A stretch of DNA of 5,113 bases from an uncultured Porphyromonadaceae bacterium. Its GTDB lineage: Bacteria; Bacteroidota; Bacteroidia; Bacteroidales; Muribaculaceae. The stretch spans positions 1 to 5,113 of the forward strand of contig CABQCA010000160.1 in the NCBI GenBank assembly GCA_902462525.1, read 5' to 3'. Position 1 is the first letter of the stretch. Every line of letters begins with the position of its first letter. Under the pieces are notes generated by a model. It had not been told where the DNA came from. It made no database searches and saw only the letters and a program-made list of their open reading frames with translations. Positions 1 to 5,113 of the stretch are shown in pieces. The position numbers and the translations under genes were made by a program.

Positions 1-852
1 TGCCACCACTTCCTCGATGCGTGCAGGGTGTATGCGGCCGTCGGCCACAAGCTGATGCAGCGCCAGACGCGCTATCTCGCGACGCACGGGGTCGAAGCCC
101 GAAAGAACAATAGCCTCGGGAGTGTCGTCGACAATGATTTCGATGCCGGTAGCAGCTTCCAGAGCACGGATATTGCGGCCTTCGCGGCCTATTATACGGC
201 CTTTGATTTCATCGGAATCGATGTGGAATACAGTCACGGAGTTCTCGATGGCTGTTTCTGTGGCAACACGCTGAATACTCTGCACCACAATGCGTTTGGC
301 CTCCTTGTTGGCTGTCATCTTGGCATCGTCCATGATGTCGTTGATGTAGGAAGCGGCAGCTGTCTTGGCCTCGTCCTTAAGACTTTCGATGAGTTTCTCC
401 TTCGCCTCGGCCGACGAAAGGCCCGAAATATGTTCGAGCATGTCCTGAGCCTGACGGTGAAGCTCGTCGAGCTGGGCCTGACGGGCGGCGAGGGCTGCCT
501 GCTGGTTTTCGATGCTCTGCCGCAGGCTTTCCAGTTCATTGCGGTTGCGCTGGTTTTCGCTTTGCTGCTGGTTTAGCTGAAGTTCACGCTGTTTCTGCTT
601 GGCTTCGGCCGACTGCACCTTTGCCAGACGCGCATTGGCGGCTTTTTCGGCTTCGGCGCTTATGCGCAGGGCTTCTTCACGTCCCTCGAGGGCTTTCTGG
701 CGTTTTATGTCCTCGGCCTCACGGTGCGCGTCGTCAATAATGACTTTGGCGCGTGTTCCGGCCATTCTGCGCTGCGCCACAAGGGTTATGCCCACTGCAA
801 TGGCAGCGGCGACAACGGCGACAGCGATGTAAAGTAAAATATCAATACCCAT
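1..852 (-). CDS. rny: Ribonuclease Y, N-terminal 284 residues (partial, 3' end outside window)
   Basis: RNase Y is a membrane-anchored endoribonuclease that starts mRNA decay. The reading frame runs open from an ATG at 852 to the left edge. Residues about 5-26 form one hydrophobic membrane segment (ILLYIAVAVVAAAIAVGITL). Residues about 35-190 are a long Ala/Glu/Gln/Arg-rich coiled coil. A KH RNA-binding domain follows, with the family signature GRIIGREGRNIRALE starting at residue 218 and its GREG loop at 222-225. The catalytic HD domain, expected next, lies outside the window; the family is usually a little over 500 aa, so slightly more than half is seen. The start is fixed by the anchor beginning directly after MGID. 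An intrinsic terminator ends only 11 nt upstream of the ATG, so expression must depend on read-through or on a promoter not recognised here. It is the last gene of the coiled-coil-zapA-ncRNA-rny cluster. The identity is secure from the KH motif and architecture. Confidence 0.96.
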   Translation of the reverse strand, partial: MGIDILLYIAVAVVAAAIAVGITLVAQRRMAGTRAKVIIDDAHREAEDIKRQKALEGREEALRISAEAEKAANARLAKVQSAEAKQKQRELQLNQQQSENQRNRNELESLRQSIENQQAALAARQAQLDELHRQAQDMLEHISGLSSAEAKEKLIESLKDEAKTAAASYINDIMDDAKMTANKEAKRIVVQSIQRVATETAIENSVTVFHIDSDEIKGRIIGREGRNIRALEAATGIEIIVDDTPEAIVLSGFDPVRREIARLALHQLVADGRIHPARIEEVVA

Positions 853-863
853 TGTATCGTACT

Positions 864-922
864 AAAAAAACAAAAGCGCCCGAATCGCACCGCCGGCAAC
901 GGAGCCGGAGGGCAACAGGCGC
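864..922 (-). terminator. Strong intrinsic terminator just upstream of rny
   Basis: On the minus strand, arms GCGCCTG (922-916) and CGGGCGC (882-876) close a long hairpin. Its inner arms are CCTCCGGC (911-904) and GCCGGCGG (897-890), with a single mismatch. The hairpin is followed directly by TTTTGTTTTTTT (875-864). The rny ATG starts 11 nt further on. It is a textbook 3' end for the upstream transcript or small RNA. Its position inside the rny leader means it must be leaky or regulated, or rny must have another promoter. Confidence 0.85.
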
Positions 923-1055
923 GGTTAACAACACTCTCGGCGAGTGTACCGACGGTTCTGGACCGGTGCGACGCGGGAATCAGCGGCGACCCGGCAGCGG
1001 CTGAATATTGATACGGCCGGCCTCATGTCAAGCGGTTCCGACCGAAGGCGAAACC
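864..1055 (-). ncRNA. ssrS: Probable 6S RNA (ssrS) between zapA and rny
   Basis: This GC-rich gap of about 190 nt has no credible ORF. 6S RNA mimics an open promoter and sequesters sigma70-type RNA polymerase holoenzyme in stationary phase. Seen in the sequence: the RNA would end in a strong terminator (876-922 plus U-tract 864-875). Its 5' part can pair with its 3' part as an imperfect rod: ACCGC at 1032-1036 with GCGGU at 889-893, continuing outward with G-U pairs and bulges, and GAGGCCGG at 1017-1024 with CCGGCUC at 902-908 (one bulge). An A/U-rich stretch (about 1003-1013) follows on the 5' side and a perfect local hairpin (931-947) on the 3' side, as in a 6S central bubble. Known or recalled: 6S genes lie beside zapA in proteobacteria, and I recall a zapA-ssrS-rny order in Bacteroidales. 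The ends are estimates. No consensus promoter is visible inside the gap, so it may be processed from the operon transcript. The alternative is an attenuator leader for rny. Confidence 0.55.
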
Positions 1056-1057
1056 CT

Positions 1058-1354
1058 TCACTCTTCACCTCCGAGCAGCGCATCGAGGCGCTCTTCGAAG
1101 TCATGAAGCAGGCGAGCCTGGGAATTTATCAAATCTGTCTTCTGGTAAAGCATTGTAGCGTAGTAGATTGCCACTTTGGCAAGCGCTATGTTCTTCGAAT
1201 CGGCACGGGCACCGTAGCTGAGACGGTCCACATGCTCGTTGATACGCTTTACCACAGACCGATAGAACGACTCTTCGTTCTCCGACACCGGCAGTGTGAA
1301 TGGCTCAACGCCGGAAATTCTGATTGTTATCCTATGTTCTTTATTATCATTCAT
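1058..1354 (-). CDS. zapA: Cell division protein ZapA
   Basis: The 98-aa protein matches the ZapA family (about 95-110 aa). ZapA binds FtsZ in the cytoplasm, cross-links protofilaments and stabilises the Z-ring. Seen: an N-terminal beta-strand segment ITIRISGVEPFTLPV (residues 9-23), the EESFYRSVVKRINEHVDRL helix (about 27-45), then a long helix with ALAKVAIYYATMLYQKTDL and an acidic C-terminal coiled-coil tail, which in the family makes the tetramer. The ATG at 1354 lies 21 nt after the stop of the coiled-coil gene upstream, which indicates one operon. No strong Shine-Dalgarno is seen, which is normal for Bacteroidetes. The stop is 3 nt before a hairpin that begins the following non-coding region. 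The assignment rests on the overall family pattern and the position before rny. Confidence 0.88.
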   Translation of the reverse strand: MNDNKEHRITIRISGVEPFTLPVSENEESFYRSVVKRINEHVDRLSYGARADSKNIALAKVAIYYATMLYQKTDLINSQARLLHDFEERLDALLGGEE

Positions 1355-1375
1355 CAGCGGCAGCTCGGGGTGCTA

Positions 1376-1675
1376 TCAGATATCCCGTGTCAAATCGGCT
1401 ATGCACACGTCGATATCGCGCACCAATTCGGCTACAAGGGCTCGGGCCCGCCGCACATCATCGGGAGTGGCAGCCACCGCCGCCGAAACCCTCAGGTGCT
1501 CTTTTTCCATCAGCAGTCGCTCTATCTGAGCATCGCGGGCCTTCAGTTGCGCCCGCAACTCCTCGAGCTCGGCCGACATTTCGCGATTACGGCGACGCAA
1601 TCCTTCAAAACGCGTCACTATCAGCTCTGTCTTGTGACCCAGACGGGCCAGTTGCTCGGCGAGTTCCTCTGCCAT
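1376..1675 (-). CDS. Small coiled-coil protein, first gene of the zapA-rny operon
   Basis: The product has 99 aa and no recognised catalytic motif. Residues about 8-65 are a highly charged coiled coil (repeated Glu/Arg/Leu, for example SAELEELRAQLKARDAQIERLL). A short Ala-rich linker follows. The C-terminal amphipathic helix starts at PDDVRRARALVAELVRDIDVCI (about 71-92). There is no signal peptide or membrane segment, so it should be cytoplasmic. I recall similar small proteins directly upstream of zapA in Bacteroidales, annotated as hypothetical. Linkage to zapA suggests a divisome role, perhaps comparable in shape to ZapB, but this is inference with no sequence match claimed. I chose the ATG at 1675 rather than an in-frame TTG at 1684: the predicted transcription start is only about 10 nt upstream of the ATG, and GGAGA sits just before it. 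Confidence 0.8.
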   Translation of the reverse strand: MAEELAEQLARLGHKTELIVTRFEGLRRRNREMSAELEELRAQLKARDAQIERLLMEKEHLRVSAAVAATPDDVRRARALVAELVRDIDVCIADLTRDI

Positions 1676-1691
1676 TGTCTCCAAATTTTTA

Positions 1692-1723
1692 CAAAAGTAA
1701 GAATTATTTTTAATATCAGCAAA
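1692..1723 (-). promoter_or_regulatory. Bacteroidetes-type promoter of the coiled-coil-zapA-rny operon
   Basis: On the minus strand, TTTG (1723-1720) is followed by a 20-bp spacer and TACTTTTG (1699-1692). This matches the Bacteroidetes primary-sigma consensus (TTTG, 19-21 bp, TAnnTTTG) exactly. The predicted start of transcription is near 1686, giving a leader of only about 10 nt before the ATG at 1675. The region upstream (1724-1789) shows no clear operator. Confidence 0.75.
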
Positions 1724-1789
1724 AAAAACTCATACCCTTCACTTTTTCACTATTCGGAGCGAGGAACTAAAGTCTATCGAAACAGCTTT

Positions 1790-1957
1790 TAAGAGTATGT
1801 TTACTTTTGGCTTATGTTAAGATTCAGATAGATTTTTCGAGTATGTTTTGCGATTGAATGAAAGAGTTATGGGGTTTCATAACGACTGAATGAAAGCTTA
1901 AAACAGGCCGAAAAAGCTTCTATAGATTTCATAAAGTTAAAAGTAAACATACTCTAA
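1790..1957. repeat. Target-site duplication TAA flanking the MITE
   Basis: TAA occurs at 1790-1792 immediately before the left terminal repeat and at 1955-1957 immediately after the right one. Because TAA is short and the region AT-rich, the match alone could be chance. Combined with the exact terminal repeats it supports insertion by transposition. Confidence 0.65.
1793..1954. mobile_element. 162-bp MITE with IS5-type ends and TAA target duplication
   Basis: The element is bounded by perfect 16-bp inverted repeats, GAGTATGTTTACTTTT (1793-1808) and its complement (1939-1954). Inverted similarity continues imperfectly inward: a CTTATG/CTTTATG pair and TTTTTCG at 1833-1839 opposite CGAAAAA at 1909-1915, each about 40-46 bp from its end. 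The direct repeat TAA flanks it at 1790-1792 and 1955-1957. A 3-bp TNA duplication is known for the IS1031/IS427 branch of the IS5 family. No ORF of transposase size fits inside, so it would be a non-autonomous miniature element moved in trans. Internally it has a GTTATG/CATAAC inverted repeat (1866-1871, 1878-1883) and a 13-bp direct repeat with one mismatch (1852-1864, 1884-1896). The IS family is inferred from ends and duplication only. Confidence 0.8.
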
Positions 1958-2015
1958 GGTTCAAAACTGCCTGTCAGTCCATCAGCCAGCCGGTCGGCCT
2001 GTCGCCAAAATATGT
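1958..2015. other. Short non-coding tract between the MITE and the KAP promoter
   Basis: No gene is seen here. The middle (about 1970-2006) is a GC-rich run of related words (CTGTCAG, CATCAGCCAG, CCGGTCGGCCTGTCG), unlike the AT-rich DNA on both sides. It can form a small hairpin around GCCGGTCGGC. The words resemble the CAGCC/GTCAGCC repeats beyond the end of the KAP gene on the complementary strand. The function is unknown. Confidence 0.45.
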
Positions 2016-2046
2016 TTTGGATATTATGATTTTCATTGTATCTTTG
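2016..2046 (+). promoter_or_regulatory. Bacteroidetes-type promoter of the KAP NTPase gene
   Basis: TTTG (2016-2019), a 19-bp spacer and TATCTTTG (2039-2046) match the Bacteroidetes consensus fully. Transcription should start near 2052, giving a leader of about 43 nt to the ATG at 2095. The promoter lies outside the MITE, so the gene has its own promoter and does not rely on element-borne sequence. Confidence 0.75.
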
Positions 2047-2094
2047 TGGGAAGAAGAGCTTTACAGCAATCATACACCTGAAAAACCACTTAAC

Positions 2095-4044
2095 ATGACA
2101 GCAACCAAATATTCTCTTTCTGACGTTCCATTGGAGCAAAGCACCAATGATTTCGGCACCGAAGGCTATGTAGAAGGACTGGAAAACTTCATCATACATG
2201 CAGCCACACCCATAACAATCGCCCTCCAGGGTGAATGGGGCAGCGGCAAGACCTCTCTGATGAACCGACTGTTCATTGATTTGTGCGGCAAAGACAAAGA
2301 ATTCATAGGCATTACGGTCAATACCTGGGAGTATTCAATGCTGGCTACACCCGAAGAAACCGTTCTCAAGATTATAGGCCGTCTCGTACACTCGCTTACA
2401 GAAAAAGACGACAAAGCGAAATCCAAAGCAGCCAGATTTATGCGCGGAGCACTTGGCATGGCTTTTCGCGCAGGCCGTGATTTTGCAAAGGGATTATTTC
2501 CGGGAGCCGGTTACATAATCGAAGGATTAGGAACCGCGGCAGATCTGCCCGAATCAAATAACGATGATACTCCGGTATCGCTTTCAGAACTAAAAAAGAT
2601 TCTTTCAGATACTATAGCCAAAACTAAAAAGGAAACGAACAAAAAAGGTATTCTCATATTTGTCGACGACCTCGACCGACTCAATCCACCTCTTGCTGTC
2701 CAGATTCTTGAACTGCTGAAAAACATATTCACTCTCGCCGACTGCATTTTCGTTCTTGCCATAGACTACGATGTGGTTGTCAAAGGTCTTGAGCCAAAAT
2801 TCGGTAAACTTTCCGACACCAACGAACGGGAATTCCGTTCTTTCTTCGACAAAATCATTCAGGTTCCATTCTCTTTGCCGGTCAACAACTATAAGCCTAT
2901 GAATTTCGTTCTCAATTCGCTCGTTTCAATAGGATATATCACACCAGCAGAAAGAGAAATTCCTTATATCTCGGCTAACATAGAAAAGATTGTTGTTTCC
3001 TCAGTCGGGAAGAATCCGCGTTCCATTAAACGTCTCATCAACACTCTTTCGCTGCTCGACTGTATCGGCAAATGCGCATTAAATAAAAAAGATGACTCTC
3101 TGGAATCAAAAATCATCAGTTTTGCCATCGTGGCTATTCAGGTGTGCTATCCGAAAATCTATGACATACTGACTGTCAATCCCATGTTCAGCCAATGGGG
3201 AGAATCTGTCGCCTCAAAGCTGAATCTGCATCTGAAGCCACACGACGGCATCGACGGCAAGGATATCCTCGACGCCCTTTGCGAAAAGGACGTTTACCTC
3301 TCTAAACATCATAAGGAAATACTCACCCTCCTCGACATAATTTACGAAGGAGCCAGTGCGGTAAACAGCTCCGATCCTGAAGAAATAATACGCGAAATTC
3401 TCGACCGCTCTTCCATTACTAATGTAAGCGCCACTTTGGAAAGCGCGGAACTCGATCGGAAAGCTCTCATTTCGCGTCTGCACGAAAACATAAGAGCTTA
3501 TCTCGAAAAAGAAGTCCCTGAAATCACAATATCACGATTCAAAAACAATACAGGAAACGGAGGCCTCGTAATTCTTTTGTCAGACGGCAGAACTTTCGAG
3601 GTTTGCTTCAGCCCCAGACCCAAGACCCGGAATATCAACGGACGTACTGAAAATCAGGTTGCTCTCGGCATCAGTCTCGGTGTATGGAACAGCCGTCCTG
3701 CTAAATACGACGGTGTCCCATACCGACAGGTCATTGCCGATCCCGAAATCAGAGAAATCATCAGGCCACTTGACGATGCAGTCGTAAGACTATCGAAATA
3801 CGGCATAATCGAAGGACGCACTTTCGGAGAAAACATTATTTTCCATAACGTTTTCGATGAATACGCCTCCGATTTTCGTGAAGGCAGCCTTTGGAACGCA
3901 ATATCTGGCTCCGTCGATTATTGGATAAACCGAAGAGCAAGCGATTTCGAAGACAAACGAATAATCGAAGCTATCGGCACACTCATCATCGCTGCCCGGG
4001 AAATGAATGAACGGGCCATCCGCTACCTTCAATCCAACATTTAG
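2095..4044 (+). CDS. KAP-family P-loop NTPase, candidate phage-defence protein
   Basis: The product has 649 aa. The KAP NTPase domain covers roughly residues 8-350. It has an N-terminal LSDVPLEQSTNDFGTEGYVEGL entry segment, Walker A GEWGSGKTS at 46-54, a VNTWEYS strand at 75-81 (KAP equivalent of FNAWRY), Walker B ILIFVDDLDRL at 186-196, FFDKIIQVPFSLP at 250-262 and a sensor-like NPRSIKRLINTL at 307-318. KAP proteins often carry membrane helices inserted between Walker A and B. Here that insert (about 112-155) is Gly/Ala-rich and only weakly hydrophobic, so a soluble or membrane-touching protein is likely. Residues about 350-475 are helical, and 477-649 form a region I do not recognise; no nuclease motif is visible. 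The ATG at 2095 is chosen because the promoter overlaps the longer in-frame TTG start at 2017. The gene stands alone and looks less GC-rich than its neighbours. Known KAP proteins include PifA, the F-plasmid T7 exclusion protein; a defence role here is inference. Confidence 0.88.
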   Translation: MTATKYSLSDVPLEQSTNDFGTEGYVEGLENFIIHAATPITIALQGEWGSGKTSLMNRLFIDLCGKDKEFIGITVNTWEYSMLATPEETVLKIIGRLVHSLTEKDDKAKSKAARFMRGALGMAFRAGRDFAKGLFPGAGYIIEGLGTAADLPESNNDDTPVSLSELKKILSDTIAKTKKETNKKGILIFVDDLDRLNPPLAVQILELLKNIFTLADCIFVLAIDYDVVVKGLEPKFGKLSDTNEREFRSFFDKIIQVPFSLPVNNYKPMNFVLNSLVSIGYITPAEREIPYISANIEKIVVSSVGKNPRSIKRLINTLSLLDCIGKCALNKKDDSLESKIISFAIVAIQVCYPKIYDILTVNPMFSQWGESVASKLNLHLKPHDGIDGKDILDALCEKDVYLSKHHKEILTLLDIIYEGASAVNSSDPEEIIREILDRSSITNVSATLESAELDRKALISRLHENIRAYLEKEVPEITISRFKNNTGNGGLVILLSDGRTFEVCFSPRPKTRNINGRTENQVALGISLGVWNSRPAKYDGVPYRQVIADPEIREIIRPLDDAVVRLSKYGIIEGRTFGENIIFHNVFDEYASDFREGSLWNAISGSVDYWINRRASDFEDKRIIEAIGTLIIAAREMNERAIRYLQSNI

Positions 4045-4048
4045 TTTT

Positions 4049-4093
4049 TTAGGCTGACGGGCTGTTGGGCTGACGGGCAGCCCAACAGCCTAA
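4049..4093. repeat. Hairpin built on a 16-bp tandem repeat between convergent genes
   Basis: GGCTGTTGGGCTG (4060-4072) and CAGCCCAACAGCC (4078-4090) form a perfect 13-bp stem with the 5-nt loop ACGGG. An alternative fold pairs TTAGGCTG (4049-4056) with CAGCCTAA (4086-4093) around an inner 8-bp stem. The block is a 16-bp unit repeated about 1.7 times; GGCTGACGGGC occurs at 4052-4062 and again at 4068-4078. It starts 4 nt after the KAP stop codon and overlaps the GH127 stop codon. It may end transcription from both genes, but the T-run (4045-4050) precedes the hairpin on the plus strand, so it is not a canonical intrinsic terminator in either direction. Confidence 0.7.
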
Positions 4094-5113
4094 TAGATAT
4101 CCCAGTAGACGATGTAGCGCTGGCGATGGGTGTCGTATAGAGGACGCAGGGTGTCGCCGTCGGCGCTCCGGAAGGTCAGAGGACCAGTTTTGGTGATTGT
4201 TGCCGAGGGATTGGCCGTGTCGAGGCGCAGAGTGGTGCGCAGGTCAGCCGGAATATGATAGTCATAGGTATAGTAGTCGTTGTACTTAGCCGGATCGGAA
4301 AAAGGAGCCGGAGCCTCCATGCCTTCAGTACCGCGTTCGCCGGCAAGCACTATCGGACCGTAGAGCAACGCGGCCTTGTGCGGATTGTCGGGTGTTGCCT
4401 CGACTACAAGACTCATCGGATAGTTCACCTCTATGCGGTCGCCGGTGCGCCATTTGCGATCTATGGCGATATACGAGCCCGGCGTCTGACCGACTTTCAC
4501 CTTTTTACCGTTTACTTTCACCGTCGGCAGGCCACTCCACGAAGGATAGCGAAGCATCATAGCTGCCCTGACCGGCTTTTCGGCAGAGACGGTGAAAGTG
4601 GAATTGGCCTCGTCCGGGAATGTTGTCATCTGACGGATAGTCAGCCCCTTGTCTTTCCAACTGACTTCCGACGGAATGAACAGGTTGACGTACAGGCTGT
4701 CGCCATTGTGGTAGTAAATACCTTCACCGTACTTGGCATGGTTTTCGAAACCGCTGCCGACGCAGCACCAGAACGAATTTTCCGGCGTACTGTAAACTTT
4801 GTGCGCACCGCTGAGCAGCGGCAGAAAGTAACATACCATGCCGCTCTGAGGATCCTGCTGACCGAGAATGTGGTTGAACAGTGCACGCTCATAGTATTCG
4901 GCAACCGCCGGATCGGCCTCCCGGCAGAAGAGATGCCGGCTGAGCTTGAGCATATTGTATGTACAGCATGTCTCGCCGGTGTAGCCGTTGACGAACTTCG
5001 AGAACTTGGCCGGGTCGAAATAGTGCTCTTTCTGGCTGCTGCAGCCCGGCGCAAAAGTATGCTTATCGATCATCGTGTGCCAGAAAAAGTCTGAGAGCTT
5101 GCTGCTTGTACTG
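4090..5113 (-). CDS. GH127 (DUF1680) beta-L-arabinofuranosidase-like glycosidase, C-terminal part (5' end outside window)
   Basis: GH127 enzymes release beta-L-arabinofuranose from plant glycans through a zinc-bound cysteine nucleophile. The frame is open to the right edge; 341 codons precede the TAG stop, about half of a typical family member. The start is not in the window: the methionine at 5073 is internal, because the reading continues upstream as STSSKLSDFFWHT, a normal GH127 run into IDKHTFAPG. Visible active-site residues, compared with the known HypBA1 enzyme, are GETCCTYNML (Glu at 4972-4974 and Cys at 4966-4968, equivalent to E338/C340) and FWCCVGSGFENHAKYGEG (Cys pair at 4762-4767, equivalent to nucleophile C417 and ligand C418). 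SQKEHYFD is a plausible site of the acid/base Glu. Downstream come beta-rich segments (LYVNLFIPS, RYPSW, ALLYGPIVLAGE) typical of the family's C-terminal domains. It probably belongs to a glycan-utilisation locus extending right. Arabinose specificity is family-level; related families (GH142/GH146) are possible. Confidence 0.88.
   Translation of the reverse strand, partial: STSSKLSDFFWHTMIDKHTFAPGCSSQKEHYFDPAKFSKFVNGYTGETCCTYNMLKLSRHLFCREADPAVAEYYERALFNHILGQQDPQSGMVCYFLPLLSGAHKVYSTPENSFWCCVGSGFENHAKYGEGIYYHNGDSLYVNLFIPSEVSWKDKGLTIRQMTTFPDEANSTFTVSAEKPVRAAMMLRYPSWSGLPTVKVNGKKVKVGQTPGSYIAIDRKWRTGDRIEVNYPMSLVVEATPDNPHKAALLYGPIVLAGERGTEGMEAPAPFSDPAKYNDYYTYDYHIPADLRTTLRLDTANPSATITKTGPLTFRSADGDTLRPLYDTHRQRYIVYWDIY

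Noticed and set aside
28..576. 182-codon plus-strand open frame opposite rny
   Set aside because: It is the antisense shadow of the rny frame, whose KH-domain and coiled-coil sequence is unmistakable; this frame has no recognisable family features.
1034..1055. Intrinsic terminator directly after zapA (GGTTTCG/CGGAACC hairpin with a UUCG-type loop)
   Set aside because: The stem is real on the minus strand, but no T-run follows it (GCTTGACATG follows). It fits better as a local fold or part of the 6S-like closing stem.
944..1792. 282-codon plus-strand open frame across the zapA gene and the coiled-coil gene
   Set aside because: It is antisense to two genuine genes and to the structured RNA region. 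Its translation has no family resemblance and it runs into the operon's promoter region.
2017..2094. Longer N-terminus for the KAP protein from a TTG at 2017
   Set aside because: A full consensus promoter occupies 2016-2046, so these codons would lie largely upstream of the transcription start. The 26 extra residues do not resemble a KAP N-terminus, whereas MTATKYSLSDVPL does.
1954..2199. 81-codon minus-strand open frame between the MITE and the KAP gene
   Set aside because: It overlaps the MITE edge, the KAP promoter and the KAP N-terminal codons, and shows no family features.
4045..4090. Canonical intrinsic terminator after the KAP gene
   Set aside because: The hairpin is strong, but no T-run follows it on the plus strand (TAATAGATATC follows), and on the minus strand it is followed by A residues. 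I kept it as a repeat/hairpin.
4255..5094. 279-codon plus-strand open frame opposite the glycosidase
   Set aside because: It is a shadow of GH127. The minus-strand frame carries the conserved Glu-x-Cys and Cys-Cys active-site motifs and continues to the window edge.

Overview
The window looks like chromosomal DNA from a member of the Bacteroidales. Three things point there: two promoters matching the Bacteroidetes primary-sigma pattern (TTTG, 19-20 bp, TAnnTTTG), a ZapA-RNase Y gene order, and a GH127-type glycosidase of the kind common in polysaccharide-utilising gut Bacteroidales. The core genes appear GC-rich by eye for Bacteroides, so a relative such as Muribaculaceae is possible; this is a guess.

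Left part (1-1723, minus strand): a housekeeping operon read right to left. A consensus promoter (1692-1723) drives a 99-aa coiled-coil protein, then zapA (cell division). A 205-bp GC-rich gap follows, then rny (RNase Y, cut by the left window edge after 284 codons). The gap is not empty. It ends in a strong intrinsic terminator 11 nt before the rny start, and its 5' and 3' halves can pair into a long imperfect rod. I read it as a probable 6S RNA (ssrS) gene, with a leader attenuator for rny as the alternative.

Middle part (1724-2094): an AT-rich intergenic region holding a 162-bp miniature inverted-repeat element. It has perfect 16-bp terminal repeats, an imperfect extension of the inverted symmetry to about 46 bp, and a TAA target duplication on both sides. 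This is the signature of an IS5-type (TNA-duplicating) transposase substrate. A short GC-rich stretch of CAGCC/GTC-like words and a second consensus promoter follow.

Right part (2095-5113): one plus-strand gene encodes a 649-aa KAP-family P-loop NTPase with an unrecognised C-terminal region. It has its own promoter, no partner genes, and sits between a mobile-element remnant and a hairpin/tandem-repeat block (4049-4093). It is an accessory gene by context and a candidate single-gene phage-defence protein; PifA of plasmid F is the known KAP precedent. Convergent with it is the C-terminal half of a GH127 (DUF1680) beta-L-arabinofuranosidase-like enzyme with all expected zinc/thiolate residues visible; its N-terminus lies past the right edge.

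The housekeeping operon, the accessory NTPase and the glycosidase are separate transcription units, and nothing suggests they work together.
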